The notes under the pieces were generated by a model. It was not told the origin of the DNA, made no database searches, and saw nothing but the letters and a program-made list of their open reading frames with translations. The position numbers and the translations under genes are program-made. A stretch of 64,000 nucleotides of DNA from assembly GCA_021432605.1 (NCBI GenBank), contig MU271150.1, positions 1 to 64,000 of the forward strand. Reading direction: 5' to 3'. This DNA is from Coniochaeta sp. PMI_546 (taxonomy: Eukaryota; Ascomycota; Sordariomycetes; Coniochaetales; Coniochaetaceae). This document shows, piece after piece, positions 1 through 10,406 of this stretch; position 1 is the first letter of the stretch, and every line of letters begins with the position of its first letter.

Positions 1-6
1 AGTCTT

Positions 7-232
7 TATAACATTCCTAATATCTAAGGTGCCTTTTAATAGCTAGAGGTACGGGTCGGATTATTCTCCTATACGACGTAAGAATAAATAACTTACGTTA
101 AATAGTTATAAACCTCTCTTAAAAGACGTTAGAGAGAGGTCGAAAACAAGGGTTTTTGACGTTAAAACGACTAGGGGACTGACTTTGTTTTACGGGCAGA
201 GAGAGGTCTCTATAGCATTCCTAATATCTAGG
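7..232. repeat. Short direct repeat pair at the left edge
   Basis: A near-identical 22-23 bp unit occurs at 7-29 and 211-232; both copies share CATTCCTAATATCTA. The bases between are AT-rich, and a second short shared motif (AGAGAGGTC) lies at about 133-142 and 200-208. The second copy ends just before the decayed Nudix gene. It could be a small segmental duplication or the edge of an old insertion; the window starts too close to decide. Confidence 0.5.
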
Positions 233-246
233 ATGTAACAGCTTCT

Positions 247-679
247 GGCTCTCTGTCGGCAGGCGAAAAGCTACTCGACGGCATGGTCCGCGAAGCTAAC
301 GAGGAAGCTAGCATTACATAAGACTTCAATCGTACTAACATGCGCGCTTGTAGCGCCGTTATATGTCATTCGCCCTACAACAGTGACAAGTCACCCGGAT
401 CGCAGCCACAAGTTCGATTCACGGACGAGCTTGGAGCTACCAGATGGTATAGTGCCACTTCCCCTGGATCACGAAGCAGAAGAATTTATCTCTATGAGCA
501 TCGAAGAGGTTCGGCAGGAGTTCTTCCGCGATAATTTCAAAGACACACTTAATATGACCTGGACAGCTCATTTCCTTCGGCACGGCATCGTGACACCAGA
601 GACGGATAGTTAGTTTATAGAAATATCTGCAAGGGTGCATCGAAACGTGAACATGCTCACAGTGGAAGATTACTTGTAG
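247..679 (+). pseudogene. Decayed Nudix hydrolase (DUF4743, thiamine-pyrophosphokinase-like) gene
   Basis: The first frame holds a Nudix box remnant, GEKLLDGMVREANEEAS (from 247), matching the REUxEE core of Nudix hydrolases. The reading then moves to another frame that carries LELPDGIVPLPL and a conserved C-terminal stretch ending HGIVTPETDS (to 613). After an in-frame stop the same frame continues with a recognisable family tail (about 614-679). From memory this resembles the fungal DUF4743 Nudix proteins sometimes annotated as thiamine pyrophosphokinase-related. The N-terminal half is missing, one frameshift falls near 370-385 and at least two stops interrupt the reading, so it is a dead copy. 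Flanking DNA is AT-rich. An alternative is an unannotated, very divergent gene with introns, which I think unlikely. Confidence 0.6.
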
Positions 680-1421
680 TTCATGCATGCTGTAGCTCAT
701 GTCTCTCTTTTGACATCTTACTCCCAGGTTGGCCATCCTGGCATTTCTTATACGGATCTGATATCAAATAACGGTGTGTCTCAGCTCGAAGTCTTGAAGA
801 CATTGGCTCATAAATTTAAAGATTTCTACGGGTGTTGGCTTCATCATGAATTCAGGGCGGCTACGATAACTCATTTGACGATTCTGTAAAGGGGACAGAT
901 GGTAGCTACTCGTACGATGTTAATGAGGGAGATGGTATTGGCTCTAGGGATGTTGCCAAGCGTAGGTCTCACAAGTCAACTTCAAACAGAAATACAAGGT
1001 AGCTTACAAGGCGAGCAACTAAAGATAGAGTTTCCCTGATAGACTTATAATCGATGAGTAGTAATTAGACAGTCTGGTTTCTCTTATTAAAACCAGTTGG
1101 TACCACCTTAAGTTCTAAAGCAGTTGATTACCTTGGTATAGAAATAAAGGTCACCTGACTACGTTGTAATAACTAGTGCTACGAAGTTACTCCACACTTA
1201 CGTCATTATGTTTCAAAAACATCGCTTCCCTTTAGAGAAGTCGGAGCGACCTTTTTTCCTACTCGACCACATCTTTTGAAAGAATAAGTATCTCATGTCT
1301 TTAGACCTACTCAGCTTTACATGATAGTTATTACCACAATTCAAGCATTAATGAAATTATATTACGTTTCCGAATCGTGGAGTAGGACAACAGCTTTCAT
1401 TTAGTTTCTAGAGTCTTTGCA
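680..1421. other. AT-rich intergenic stretch, no gene seen
   Basis: Only short open frames without recognisable similarity. It would contain the promoter of the downstream esterase, but I see no convincing TATA or activator motif. Confidence 0.5.
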
Positions 1422-2942
1422 ATGGTACACGTTAAGACCTTGCTCCTCATGCCCTTCCTCGGCGTCACCAAGGCTGCCGACACATCGGGCTGTGGCAAGC
1501 AGCCCGCTAACCTTGGCGCAACAACCTTATTTAATGTCACGAGCAGTAGCACCTTAAGGAACTTCCTCGTCCATGTTCCCTTAGCATACAACAATAACCA
1601 GAAATACCCCGTCGTCCTTGCATTCAGCGGAAACACCGAAACAGGCCTAGAGATGGAACTAGATACGCGACTTAGCGATCCCAGTTGGAGTCCAGACGTA
1701 ACTTCTCCCTCTCACATTTGTCCCTTTCTATTGAGCATATCACCGAGGGCCAGCGTGCTGATCTCCTTTGGATGCACCGATTAGAAAATCCTGGTATATC
1801 CGAACGGAATTAATGTAGGTTTTCTACACTGATGAGTGGTAGACCTATCATAATAGTTGGTCGTGCTCTGATTAGATCCTCTTGCAAAGGCATCCTGGGC
1901 CGGCGCAAGCTACTCCCACACTACGATCGCTCAAGACCTTCAATTTGTCAGCGACATGCTCTCAAGCCTAGATTCCAACTTCTGCATTGACAGTAACAGG
2001 ATCTACGCTACCGGGTGAAGCCCCCTTTTCACTCTCACTCAGTCCAATGTGTGAGCTAACAAGACTAGTTTCTCAAATGGTGGTGGTTTCGTCGACATCC
2101 TGGCCTGCTCAGGCGACTCCGTCGGCGCCAGATTCGCGGCATTTGTCGCGGCTTCAGGCGCGTACTATCAGGAGGTTCTAGATAACTCCACGTACAAGTG
2201 TGTGCCCGCCAAGTCGCCTACGCCCATTGCATTCATCCACGGCTTCAACGACTCAGACGTATTCTATGAAGGTGGGAACGGAGAAGGAGGGTTCTTGCCT
2301 GCTGTACCTGCTGTGTATGTCTCTTATTCGTTGAGCTCCAGTGCCCCTACCCCCTTCTTTTTGTTCCTGCCTCTTCAAAACCCCCGTGTTAGTCGCTCAT
2401 TCCTATACAGTCTCGACGCATGGGTAAGTCGCAACCATTGTACGAACCTGTCCACGACCGATTCCGACAATGGCACCGTACATATCTCGTCCTGGACTTG
2501 TGACGGCATCGACGGCGCCCTGAAGCTCTATAGAGAAGACGACATGGGTCACGTTTGGGCATCTCGGAAGCAAACCTTCTCTCAAGCCGTCATGGGCGAA
2601 GGCCCTACCAAGCTTGAAGCAAACGATGTCATCATGAAGTTCTTCGCTAGGTTTGCTTTGGATAAGGAGAGTAACGGCACTTCTTCGTCAACTTTCACAG
2701 CAGCAAGCTCGGTGCTTCTGCCGGTCACGCAAGCGACTGGCGCCGGTTCGCTACCAACGATAACGGCCAGCTCCAACAACAGTGCAAGTTCAACCGAGGC
2801 GGCGAGCGGGACGGTAAGCGGGTCTAGCCATACCAGTCCTACTGCGTTAGGAAATAGCGCCGCTGGCGGGAACAGTGGAATCAGCATGCTTACCTTGACC
2901 AGCTCGTTTGAGGTCATTGTCTTTACGCTTCTGTGGTTCTAG
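1422..2942 (+). CDS. Secreted CE1-type esterase (feruloyl/acetylxylan esterase family), 5 exons, GPI-like tail
   Basis: Predicted to hydrolyse ester side groups (feruloyl or acetyl) on plant or wall polymers outside the cell. Exons: 1422-1697, 1785-1814, 1890-2014, 2069-2314, 2411-2942, giving 402 residues. A signal peptide (residues 1 to about 18) starts the protein. The nucleophile motif GFSNGG (Ser146) is split by intron 3, which has the branch site GCTAAC. The likely acid is Asp205 in HGFND, and the base is His273 in MGHVW. Residues from about 300 form a Ser/Thr-rich linker ending in a hydrophobic tail, as in GPI-anchored wall proteins. Exon 2 is a 30-nt micro-exon coding KILVYPNGIN. Intron 4 (2315-2410) is 96 nt and stop-free, so retention would add 32 residues. 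Unspliced, the gene looks broken; spliced, it is intact. The exact ester substrate cannot be read from sequence. Confidence 0.85.
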
Positions 2943-3196
2943 ATCAGATGCTGTTGAATATAGTCTTAAGCAAGGCTTAGAAATTAAGAGTTCTACAAAA
3001 AGGAGATTCGGTCGAAGGGCCTATACTAAGAACTAGGCTGTGTAGCTTAGACTTACTTAGCTTTCTTCGGCTTAAAGCTTGGCTATGTCAAAGAACTTTA
3101 ATTCTCAATGGACAGATATTACAATGTTGGTAATAAGAGTCTTTATAAACCATAAAATACATTATATCTGTTGACTATTAAATAGATCAATAGAGG

Positions 3197-4558
3197 TTAC
3201 AGTTTACGCAAGATGGTAGAATCTATCCTAAACCGCATCAACGCAACCAAAACGGCTGCTCCAAGTGACATAGATCCAGCGTAGTACATTGCTGGTTTAA
3301 AGGCTGCTACGCCGCCCTCAACAGCACCATATCTGCCTAGCATATACCCAGCGATGGGACCACCCATAAGATACCCTCCTGCCCAGCCTGTGACGATCAT
3401 ACCCATAGCAATGGGCATCTTTTGGTTTCCAAAGACGCTGCCTACCACTGTAGGCATGACAGCAAAAAAACCTCCGCTTGTGACCCCGTTCCAAATGGTG
3501 AAGATGACGAGCGGCACTAATGTGTTGCTGAAAGGCCAAAGCACCAGCATACTGATCCCGGTCAGCAGCAATGTAGCAAACAGGATGTTGAGTGGACCGA
3601 TGAAGTCGCAAAGCAATCCAAAGCCAACCCTGCCCATTGCACCAGAAAAGTTGAAGACGGCCACCATCGCCGCTCCTACCGAAGGCTTCAGTGCAATAGA
3701 TTGGCAGTAGAGTGGCAGAAAGAAGGGTGGAACAAATAGTGGGAATGTGGCGATGACACCGGACAGGAACAGCAGATCAAATCTCAGACTGGTGAATAGG
3801 CGCCATTCAACAAAGGTGGTGCGCTTTGCTGGCATCCTCTTCCGGATTAGCCACGCTGCTGGAAGACCGGTTGCCAAAGTCAGGAGACCGATAATTCGGA
3901 GCGCCCATGCCGGGCCTACCCTGTCGAGTAAGCGCTGCATGACGAGGGAGATCGCCGCTCCACCCAGACCACCGGCTGCGAAGACAACGCCATTAGCGAG
4001 CCCTCGTTTCCGGAGAAAGTACTGGGCCGGGATAACCGAGACGGTCATGAAGCACATGCTACAGACAGGTCAGCGCTGTTTTTGATCACTAGGAGAGCGG
4101 ATATACCTCGTCCCAACACCCATAACTACCCCCACTGTGGCGAACAAAGCTCCAACATTGTTAACAGCGAAGCCTGCCAAGATCTCTCCAATGCCCAGCA
4201 AAGTCACTCCAAGAAATCCAAGCTTTTGTGCTCCCATATTCGATACGATCCTGGCGTTTGCAACCGCGAGGAAGGCAATACAAGCCACAGTCAAGCTGCC
4301 GACGAAGCTCAAAGTCGAGGCCTCTGACACACCCTCCTCGACGAGAGCAGCTTGAATAACGCCCCAGCTATATGTCGTGCCAACGAACCACCAAGTGATT
4401 ATAGCGCAGCCAAACACAGCAATCCAGCCGTAGCCTCCGTCAGGCACTGTAGTTGTTTCATGCGCAGCAGTTGTATTCGGATCTGCGGCATCGGTAGTTT
4501 GTCTAGGCGACAAGCTGAACCTCCTGATTCTGCCCAACTCGAATCGGTCGGTCGACAT
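3197..4558 (-). CDS. MFS transporter of the monocarboxylate (MCT) family
   Basis: Plasma-membrane transporter predicted to carry a small carboxylate or related solute. Two exons, 4558-4107 and 4058-3197, joined across a 48-bp intron (GTATAT donor, CTGAC branch site), give 437 residues. The N-terminal cytosolic segment (about 45 residues) leads into DGGYGWI, the MCT-family signature before helix 1, followed by about 12 hydrophobic segments with the usual long central loop. The intron falls after helix 4. The gene is convergent with the CE1 esterase, 254 bp apart. Esterase products (aromatic or acetic acids) would be plausible cargo, but that is inference; many fungal MCT-like proteins have unknown substrates. 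Confidence 0.88.
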
Positions 4559-5279
4559 GGCTTTGATATCTCTTGAATCAGAACCAATTAAAACACGCGT
4601 CCTGGTAACAAAGTCGTTGCGATGTATGCAGAATCATTGACTGAAGAGAGCAGTCGAAGCAGTGGTGGACGATAGTTGCAGGCTTATGTCTAGATTAGTC
4701 AACAATTGAAAACCCCGATCAGATTTTACTCATGGTGTGGCCGAACTGACCAATGACGATTCGTCGCTGGAAATATCGTCGTCCACGACAGGGAGATGCT
4801 TGTTGATAGCTTGAATTAGTGACATACCCGCCAACGTGGGCCGGGAGCTGCCGCAATCCTAACTATTGCTTCGTGATTGAAAGTCTTTGCGTAAGTAAGT
4901 TGCCATGCCATTCCGTTCTATTGTGTTCGTTTCTGCTTTGCTATGACCCCTTGAATGCTGATCCTCGATGTAATACAGTCAACGGCACACAATTAAAGCA
5001 GTAGAAGCCATCTCCGTACAGAGTAAGTGATGACCCGAAGTGCATTTCATATGTCTTCGAGGTGGATTGAAGGTACTTTATAACGATCAATCATGTTATA
5101 GCGACATAAGGGGTTTCGCTTAGGTATGTACGCTCATCAAATATCACCCGCGCATTTTCTTTCGCATTCCTTTCCTTGGGGCGATAATTATTCAGTACCC
5201 TCCAGCTCTAAATTTCAAGATCTCAAGATCATCTTCAACGGGAAGAAAAACATCTAGGCGATAAATCTACACAGCCGAC
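4559..5279. other. Intergenic, no gene seen
   Basis: Upstream of the MCT-family gene. Only short open frames without similarity I recognise. Confidence 0.5.
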
Positions 5280-6480
5280 CGTAAATCATTAACGCGCGCT
5301 GAGCGCAATGCGGTCAACGGCTGGTCAAGTCCTGAGGAGGAACACCGCCTGTGTATTGCTAAGACGGGCCCCAAGTGCGTGGAGCTGGTCGCCAAGGCCT
5401 CACACGCGATGAGGCGTAACCTGGAGGAGATGTGGGAGCGACATAAGCGTCATCGCGCCGACGTCTCGCAGACGAGGATACTACGCGAGTAGGCTCAGCG
5501 CCGGCTGACGGAGGCTATGGGGGAGGAGCAAGTCGCCAAAGGCAATGCTCTGAAGATACGGTTCTCTATAGATGACTTTTGAATTAAAGGGTCGCTCACG
5601 CTTTCACGGGAACGGGTGGCAGCCAAGCAACTCAGAATAGGCACGCCTTGATTCGATATATGCTTGAGAACGGCTTACTTGAACGAGGCGCCGATTACTG
5701 TAGCTTTGTCGTCTTCTGTACGGGTTCTTATGATGGTGAACAAGGCGAATCGGCGTGGCGAAACTTTAAGGGGCACTTTGAGAAAGTGGCCAAGACCTCC
5801 GTATTACATTGCTATGGCGCGTTATTACTATGGCCGGCGTTTCATACTATCTTCGTCGAGAATAAGGTGGAACTCGATGGCGCGTCTAACGAGAAGCTGC
5901 GCGCTATAGTCAGGAAAATGCGCAGACTCTATAGACAGGGCGTCGAATAGCTGCCTAAGGATCAGGACTAAATACTTCCTCGTTGCAGACTAGGCGCACA
6001 TCGAGAGCGTGGCGGCTCAGACACCGTACGAGGCTAGGTACGTGGATAATCTGTGCGCATCGGTATATATCCGTGGTGACGACCCGGTGGTGTACATCCA
6101 CGCTATGGATCCAAATTGGAAGATCGCTACTGCGGAGCAGGGGGGGGAAGGAAAGGGGTGACGACGAGATAGCCGGCTTCATAGGTGAGTTGACCGTTAC
6201 ACTGCCTCACGTGTTTGACAAATTTATACTATATCTGCTTCAATGCTGGGAGGGGTATCGATAACAGTAATGCGTCTATCCCTGTCGGCTATAGGTGGCG
6301 CACCAGCTTCATCGAGACTAGGAGGCCAGAAGCCTGGGTTCGCAACTGTATGTCAAACTCGCACCCATCGTATGCTTTCCCAATCGTGCCCTCCACATTG
6401 TCTTAAATGAGCGTGGATGTTAAGACATCTTATAACGGTCACGGGCTGATTGCGCAGAAGCACTAAACTCTAGACATTAA
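5280..6480 (+). pseudogene. Decayed gene of unknown conserved fungal family
   Basis: A long run of protein-like sequence can be followed on the plus strand but it hops between frames. It starts with a Myb/SANT-like stretch containing NGWSPEEEHRLCIAKTG (about 5316), then a basic helical segment. A clean 100-residue frame follows at 5648-5950, rich in aromatic and charged residues (HCYGALLLWPAFHTIFVENK). Later parts read RGDDPVVYIHAMDPNWK (about 6070) and FIGELTVTLPHVFDKF (about 6180). The series of well-composed segments in order suggests one ancestral gene of at least 400 codons, interrupted several times. I do not recognise the family with certainty. It could be a host gene duplicate or part of a mobile element; no terminal repeats were found. 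Confidence 0.45.
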
Positions 6481-6714
6481 GGTAGACCGTTATGACTTCA
6501 ACAGAATTAGAGGCACGGGGTCGCCGTCTGCAAGGCCAGATGTTATGATACCATTGTATTAAGGGAGTAGAAATCTTATTAAGCCTGTTATATCTATCTA
6601 TCTCTAAGCTGTGCTCACACTGAGGCACCATGGCCTGGTCTGTTTATGTGTTTCTATGCAGCGATTTGAACTTGTAGCTGTACCCTCCTAGCCGGCAGCT
6701 CCTAGCCATATTCA

Positions 6715-8220
6715 TTACTGGACGTATTTAGGAAGCGTCTTCATTATACCGTCCCGGGCAATATCCTCCAGAGCTGTTGTAATCTCCTGGAGGAATCTCT
6801 TGTCGTTCCGTAGATCATCGCCGAAAAGGCTATTAATGCTGAGCAACTCAGCCGGGTTTGTGCCTCCTGCGCGAGCTTTGGCCTGCAGCTCCTCGCGCAT
6901 GGGGTCAACAACATCGAATTTCTCCCCCTTATCGTCCACGCCATTGATGTAATGGAACCAGGCGGCTGCGACAAAGCAAAGACGGCGAAACGGTTTGTTG
7001 CCAGCAATGGCCTCGGCGATTGACGGCATGATAAACTGAGGAATCTTGCCAGAAGCATTGAGGCAGATGCGTGGCAACTGGTCCATGATTGTGGGGTTGG
7101 AGAAGCGCTCGATGAGCGTGGCGCAATACTCGTCAATATCGACGCCGGGGATGGAGGGCAGCAGCGGCTTCACCTCTTCCTGCATCATCTGCCACACGAA
7201 TTTCCGAAATAGAGGGTTGCCCATGACCTCGTGGACATATTTAAATCCCGCCAGCTGCCCAGGGTAGCCCAGGGCCGAGTGGCTACCATTGAGCAAGCGC
7301 AGCTTGTGCCTCTCAAACTGCTCGACCTCGTGGACATTCTTGACGACCTGAACACCGACCTTCTCGAACGGCGGGCGGCCATCGGAGAAATGGTCCTCCA
7401 CAACCCACTGCATGAAGGGTTCTGTGACGACGGGCCATGCGTCCTCGATGCTGAAGGCGCTTGCGAGTGCCGCCTTATCGGTGGCTGTTGTCTGAGGCGT
7501 GATACGATCGACCATGGAGTTGGGGAAGGCCCCCTCCTCGGAGATCCACTTGGCGACTTCTGGATCGCGCAAGCGCGCAAATGACTCAAGCATGGACCTA
7601 GTGATGGTGCCGTTTTTGTGCATGTTGTCGCACGACAAGACGGTGAATGGCTTGAGTCCTTGCTGGCGACGCCTCACTAGAGCGGCGTAGAGAAAGCCAA
7701 AAGTAGTGCGCGGCGCTTTCTCGTTGGCTGCATCCAGATCAAAACGAATGTCGGGGTGCTGGCTTTGCAGCTCATGCGTGTGTTCGTCGTAGTAGTAGCC
7801 GCTCTCGGTGATGGTGAGCGACACAATGTGTGTATCAGGGTGGGCCATCTTGGCAATGACGGCTTCGCGATCATCAGGAGCAAAGAGGTACGAGTTGATG
7901 CTGCCAATGATACGAGCGAGACTTCCAGTGGCCGAACGCTCAACCACGGTGTAGAGGTAGTCCTGCGACTTCAAGGCGTCGCGCATGGCGGCGTCAAAAG
8001 GCTGCAAGCCAACGCCACAGATTGCATAATCAGTAACGCCATGTTTCTGCATCAACTGATCGACGTAGACAGCCAGGTGAGCTCGATGGAAGCCGCCGAC
8101 GCCGACATGGACAATTCCCTCTTTGACGGCATCACCGCGCTGATAGGTTGGAATTTGGACCTTCGCTTCACCCGCCGACGAAATTTGCGAGAGGTTCTTG
8201 CTGTTCAGTTTGAGCGCCAT
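6715..8220 (-). CDS. Mannitol 2-dehydrogenase (NAD-dependent)
   Basis: Interconverts D-mannitol and D-fructose with NAD(H) in the cytosol, part of fungal mannitol storage and carbon recycling. It is a single intact exon of 501 residues, the usual length for the polyol-specific long-chain dehydrogenase family. The Rossmann segment VHVGVGGFHRAH lies at residues 37-48. The catalytic signature KLRLLNGSH gives Lys306, Asn311 and His314 in the K-x4-N-x2-H spacing known from Pseudomonas mannitol 2-dehydrogenase. The C-terminal helical substrate domain is complete. The start is the ATG at 8220; no upstream in-frame extension is needed. A mannitol-1-phosphate 5-dehydrogenase is unlikely because the protein is long and matches the 2-dehydrogenase type. 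Confidence 0.93.
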   Translation of the reverse strand: MALKLNSKNLSQISSAGEAKVQIPTYQRGDAVKEGIVHVGVGGFHRAHLAVYVDQLMQKHGVTDYAICGVGLQPFDAAMRDALKSQDYLYTVVERSATGSLARIIGSINSYLFAPDDREAVIAKMAHPDTHIVSLTITESGYYYDEHTHELQSQHPDIRFDLDAANEKAPRTTFGFLYAALVRRRQQGLKPFTVLSCDNMHKNGTITRSMLESFARLRDPEVAKWISEEGAFPNSMVDRITPQTTATDKAALASAFSIEDAWPVVTEPFMQWVVEDHFSDGRPPFEKVGVQVVKNVHEVEQFERHKLRLLNGSHSALGYPGQLAGFKYVHEVMGNPLFRKFVWQMMQEEVKPLLPSIPGVDIDEYCATLIERFSNPTIMDQLPRICLNASGKIPQFIMPSIAEAIAGNKPFRRLCFVAAAWFHYINGVDDKGEKFDVVDPMREELQAKARAGGTNPAELLSINSLFGDDLRNDKRFLQEITTALEDIARDGIMKTLPKYVQ

Positions 8221-10406
8221 GTCGACAAGAGAAATCGAATGAATGACAAGAAAGTTCGCAATAGCTGACCGCTCGTTTTGCTTTTGGGTCTGAGATATTT
8301 TCTAAATACTGCGAGAAACTACGAATATGGGTCACGGTGTGGGGTTGTGGATCAAAGTCTAGACCTAGGGTCTAGACTCTAGCTTTGTTTAAACAATACC
8401 ACCCCGGAAAAGGTAGGTACAAGGATATCCTAAACAGCGTTGTACAGTACCAAGGGGGTGCCTGATCCCGCGTCTCATGATGATCAAGTCATAGGATCTA
8501 ACTCAAGCCCTGCTCTCGTCCCCCGTATCGCAAACCTAGTACCCCTTTTCTCATGCGAAAATCCCTTCGCCGAGAGTGCGGTGAGGTGGTAAACGTTACA
8601 GACGATCATTTTATACGCCGATCGGGATTCTGGTCGAGGTGAACGGCCAATCCCGCTAGAAGATCTACACTATGTAACGACGGTTGGTCGAGTCTCCCAT
8701 GGCTGTGGAAAGCCATGGGAGACATGGACATACCTGCATATAATGTCTTTTCCTTCCAATTGTAGAGGCTGCAGAATATAAATCACGACCGTGGACAATC
8801 ACTGCACGCAGGAAAGGTAGGCCGTTGCGTCGGCTGTCGGGTGGCAATACCGTCGCCTGCTTGTAAGATCCTTTTTTTCTGTCGCCCTTGAGCCGAGGTT
8901 GCATTGGCAAGGACAACGGGACGTCTTGTCGTCGAAGAAATTTGAACCGGTCACGTCAGAGCAATCATTATAGCAGCTTCCTAGCCTAGCAGCAAGTAAA
9001 TGCCACAGCGCGTTCCGCTGCGCGGGTATGTCGCATCCCGATCCGCAAGTGTGACTCGCGGCTCTTGTTCCCATCACAGTTAGTCTCGATGCAGACAGAT
9101 ATCGGCCGTCGGTTTTGGAGTGACCTATTGCACTAATGGTTGATACGCAGGCCCAGAAGCGAAGGCCCACGGCTGTCGATCGGTTTCGCAGACAGGAAGG
9201 CATGGAGTTGTTGAAGGGCAGGATACTAGGTCGAAGCAAGAGCTATAGCATACTAGAACAATTTAGTTAGCAAGGAGTAGGTGACCAATTGTGTGATTCT
9301 GATCAGACATACCAACTGTATCTTGAATATGGTACCGACTTCGAATTGGATAGTATCCGTCATAGTGGGCATGTCTGCGACCTGTGGCAGCAGCCTTTCT
9401 GCGCCATGCCCAACGCCGTCCGGCTAGATAGCCAGATGTTCCATCTGCTTACTTGGCAACGATCCCGAGACACGTCGCTTGACGGGTTCTTGAGAGCTTG
9501 AGGACGTAGGCCTAGTGGGTGGGAAAAAAGGGACGGAAGCTAGGGTGTCAGGGTCGGAAGCTGTCGGCGTGGAGGGGATATGCCTTCTGAGGGAGTTCTT
9601 GCTAGGTTGTACACGTCATCGACTTCATGCTGTGCGGGCATCGTGCGGCAAAGGAATGTTGCGAAGCCGGTCGAAGACGGTTCGTCGCAAGTGCTCTGTT
9701 TGCGGCGGCATATGGCCAACAACAGACTCTGGAGCCATCAAGGGGGGGAGGACACCAAATGATACAGAGTGTCAGTCGAAGGGCTGTGCATTATAGCAGA
9801 TGAACAGGTAAGCAAACAAGACATGGAAGCAATGGGGCGTGTTCTCAGCTTGACGTTGGGCTCATTGCGCGATGGCAGTTGACAGTGTTTCGGGAAGTTT
9901 TCCATGCGGGGTGCCCAAGCGACGCTCAGACCAAAACGCTAAACACGCGATGCATGCGCGATGTCATGTGACCCTCCAAGCCTTCCAGGTTCCCTTGTCT
10001 CCCTAGGTAGGGTACCTTATACGTGTAAGGTAGGTAGTCATGGACTATGTGTTCCGAAGTTCGCTTGTCAGCTGCTTGACCATTTATTCTATACCTTCGT
10101 CCAGGGGTCACGTAAGGTAACAGTTTTCGTCTACCACGGTCCTAAAACTTCTCGCGGCTCAAGTCACGGTGGCGGTAGTGCACGTCGACGCGCACAGAGG
10201 AGAGGATTCTCTTCAGGTATACTACCGATAGCTTGAAGTTACCAAGTACTGATGCGCCCAAGACTACTGGAAGCCCTTGGCTGCATATTATCATTCATAC
10301 GCAATATGCCGTGCAGTCATGTAACAAGGTTTCAGAAATGAACACAGGGGAGAATCTTGGCAGGGATCGTGTTACATGTTTTGTGTAGTTTGCTCTCGTC
10401 TTGCTG
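8221..10406. other. 2.2-kb intergenic region without a supported gene
   Basis: Open frames on both strands (for example 8799-9239 minus and 9515-9796 plus) have no recognisable domains and a composition like random reading of GC-rich DNA. It contains the hairpin at 8692-8723. Confidence 0.5.
8692..8723. repeat. Perfect 13-bp inverted repeat (hairpin)
   Basis: Arms GTCTCCCATGGCT (8692-8704) and AGCCATGGGAGAC (8711-8723) are exact reverse complements around a 6-nt loop, GTGGAA. It lies about 470 bp upstream of the mannitol dehydrogenase start. It might be a regulatory palindrome or a leftover of a small inverted-repeat element. Confidence 0.75.

Noticed and set aside
1422-1784. CE1 gene as a truncated pseudogene
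   Set aside because: Stops between 1698 and 2068 all fall inside three introns with proper ends; the spliced frame is complete with the full triad.
8799-9239. 146-residue open frame, minus strand
   Set aside because: No recognisable motif or splice context; Cys- and Ser-rich by chance composition.
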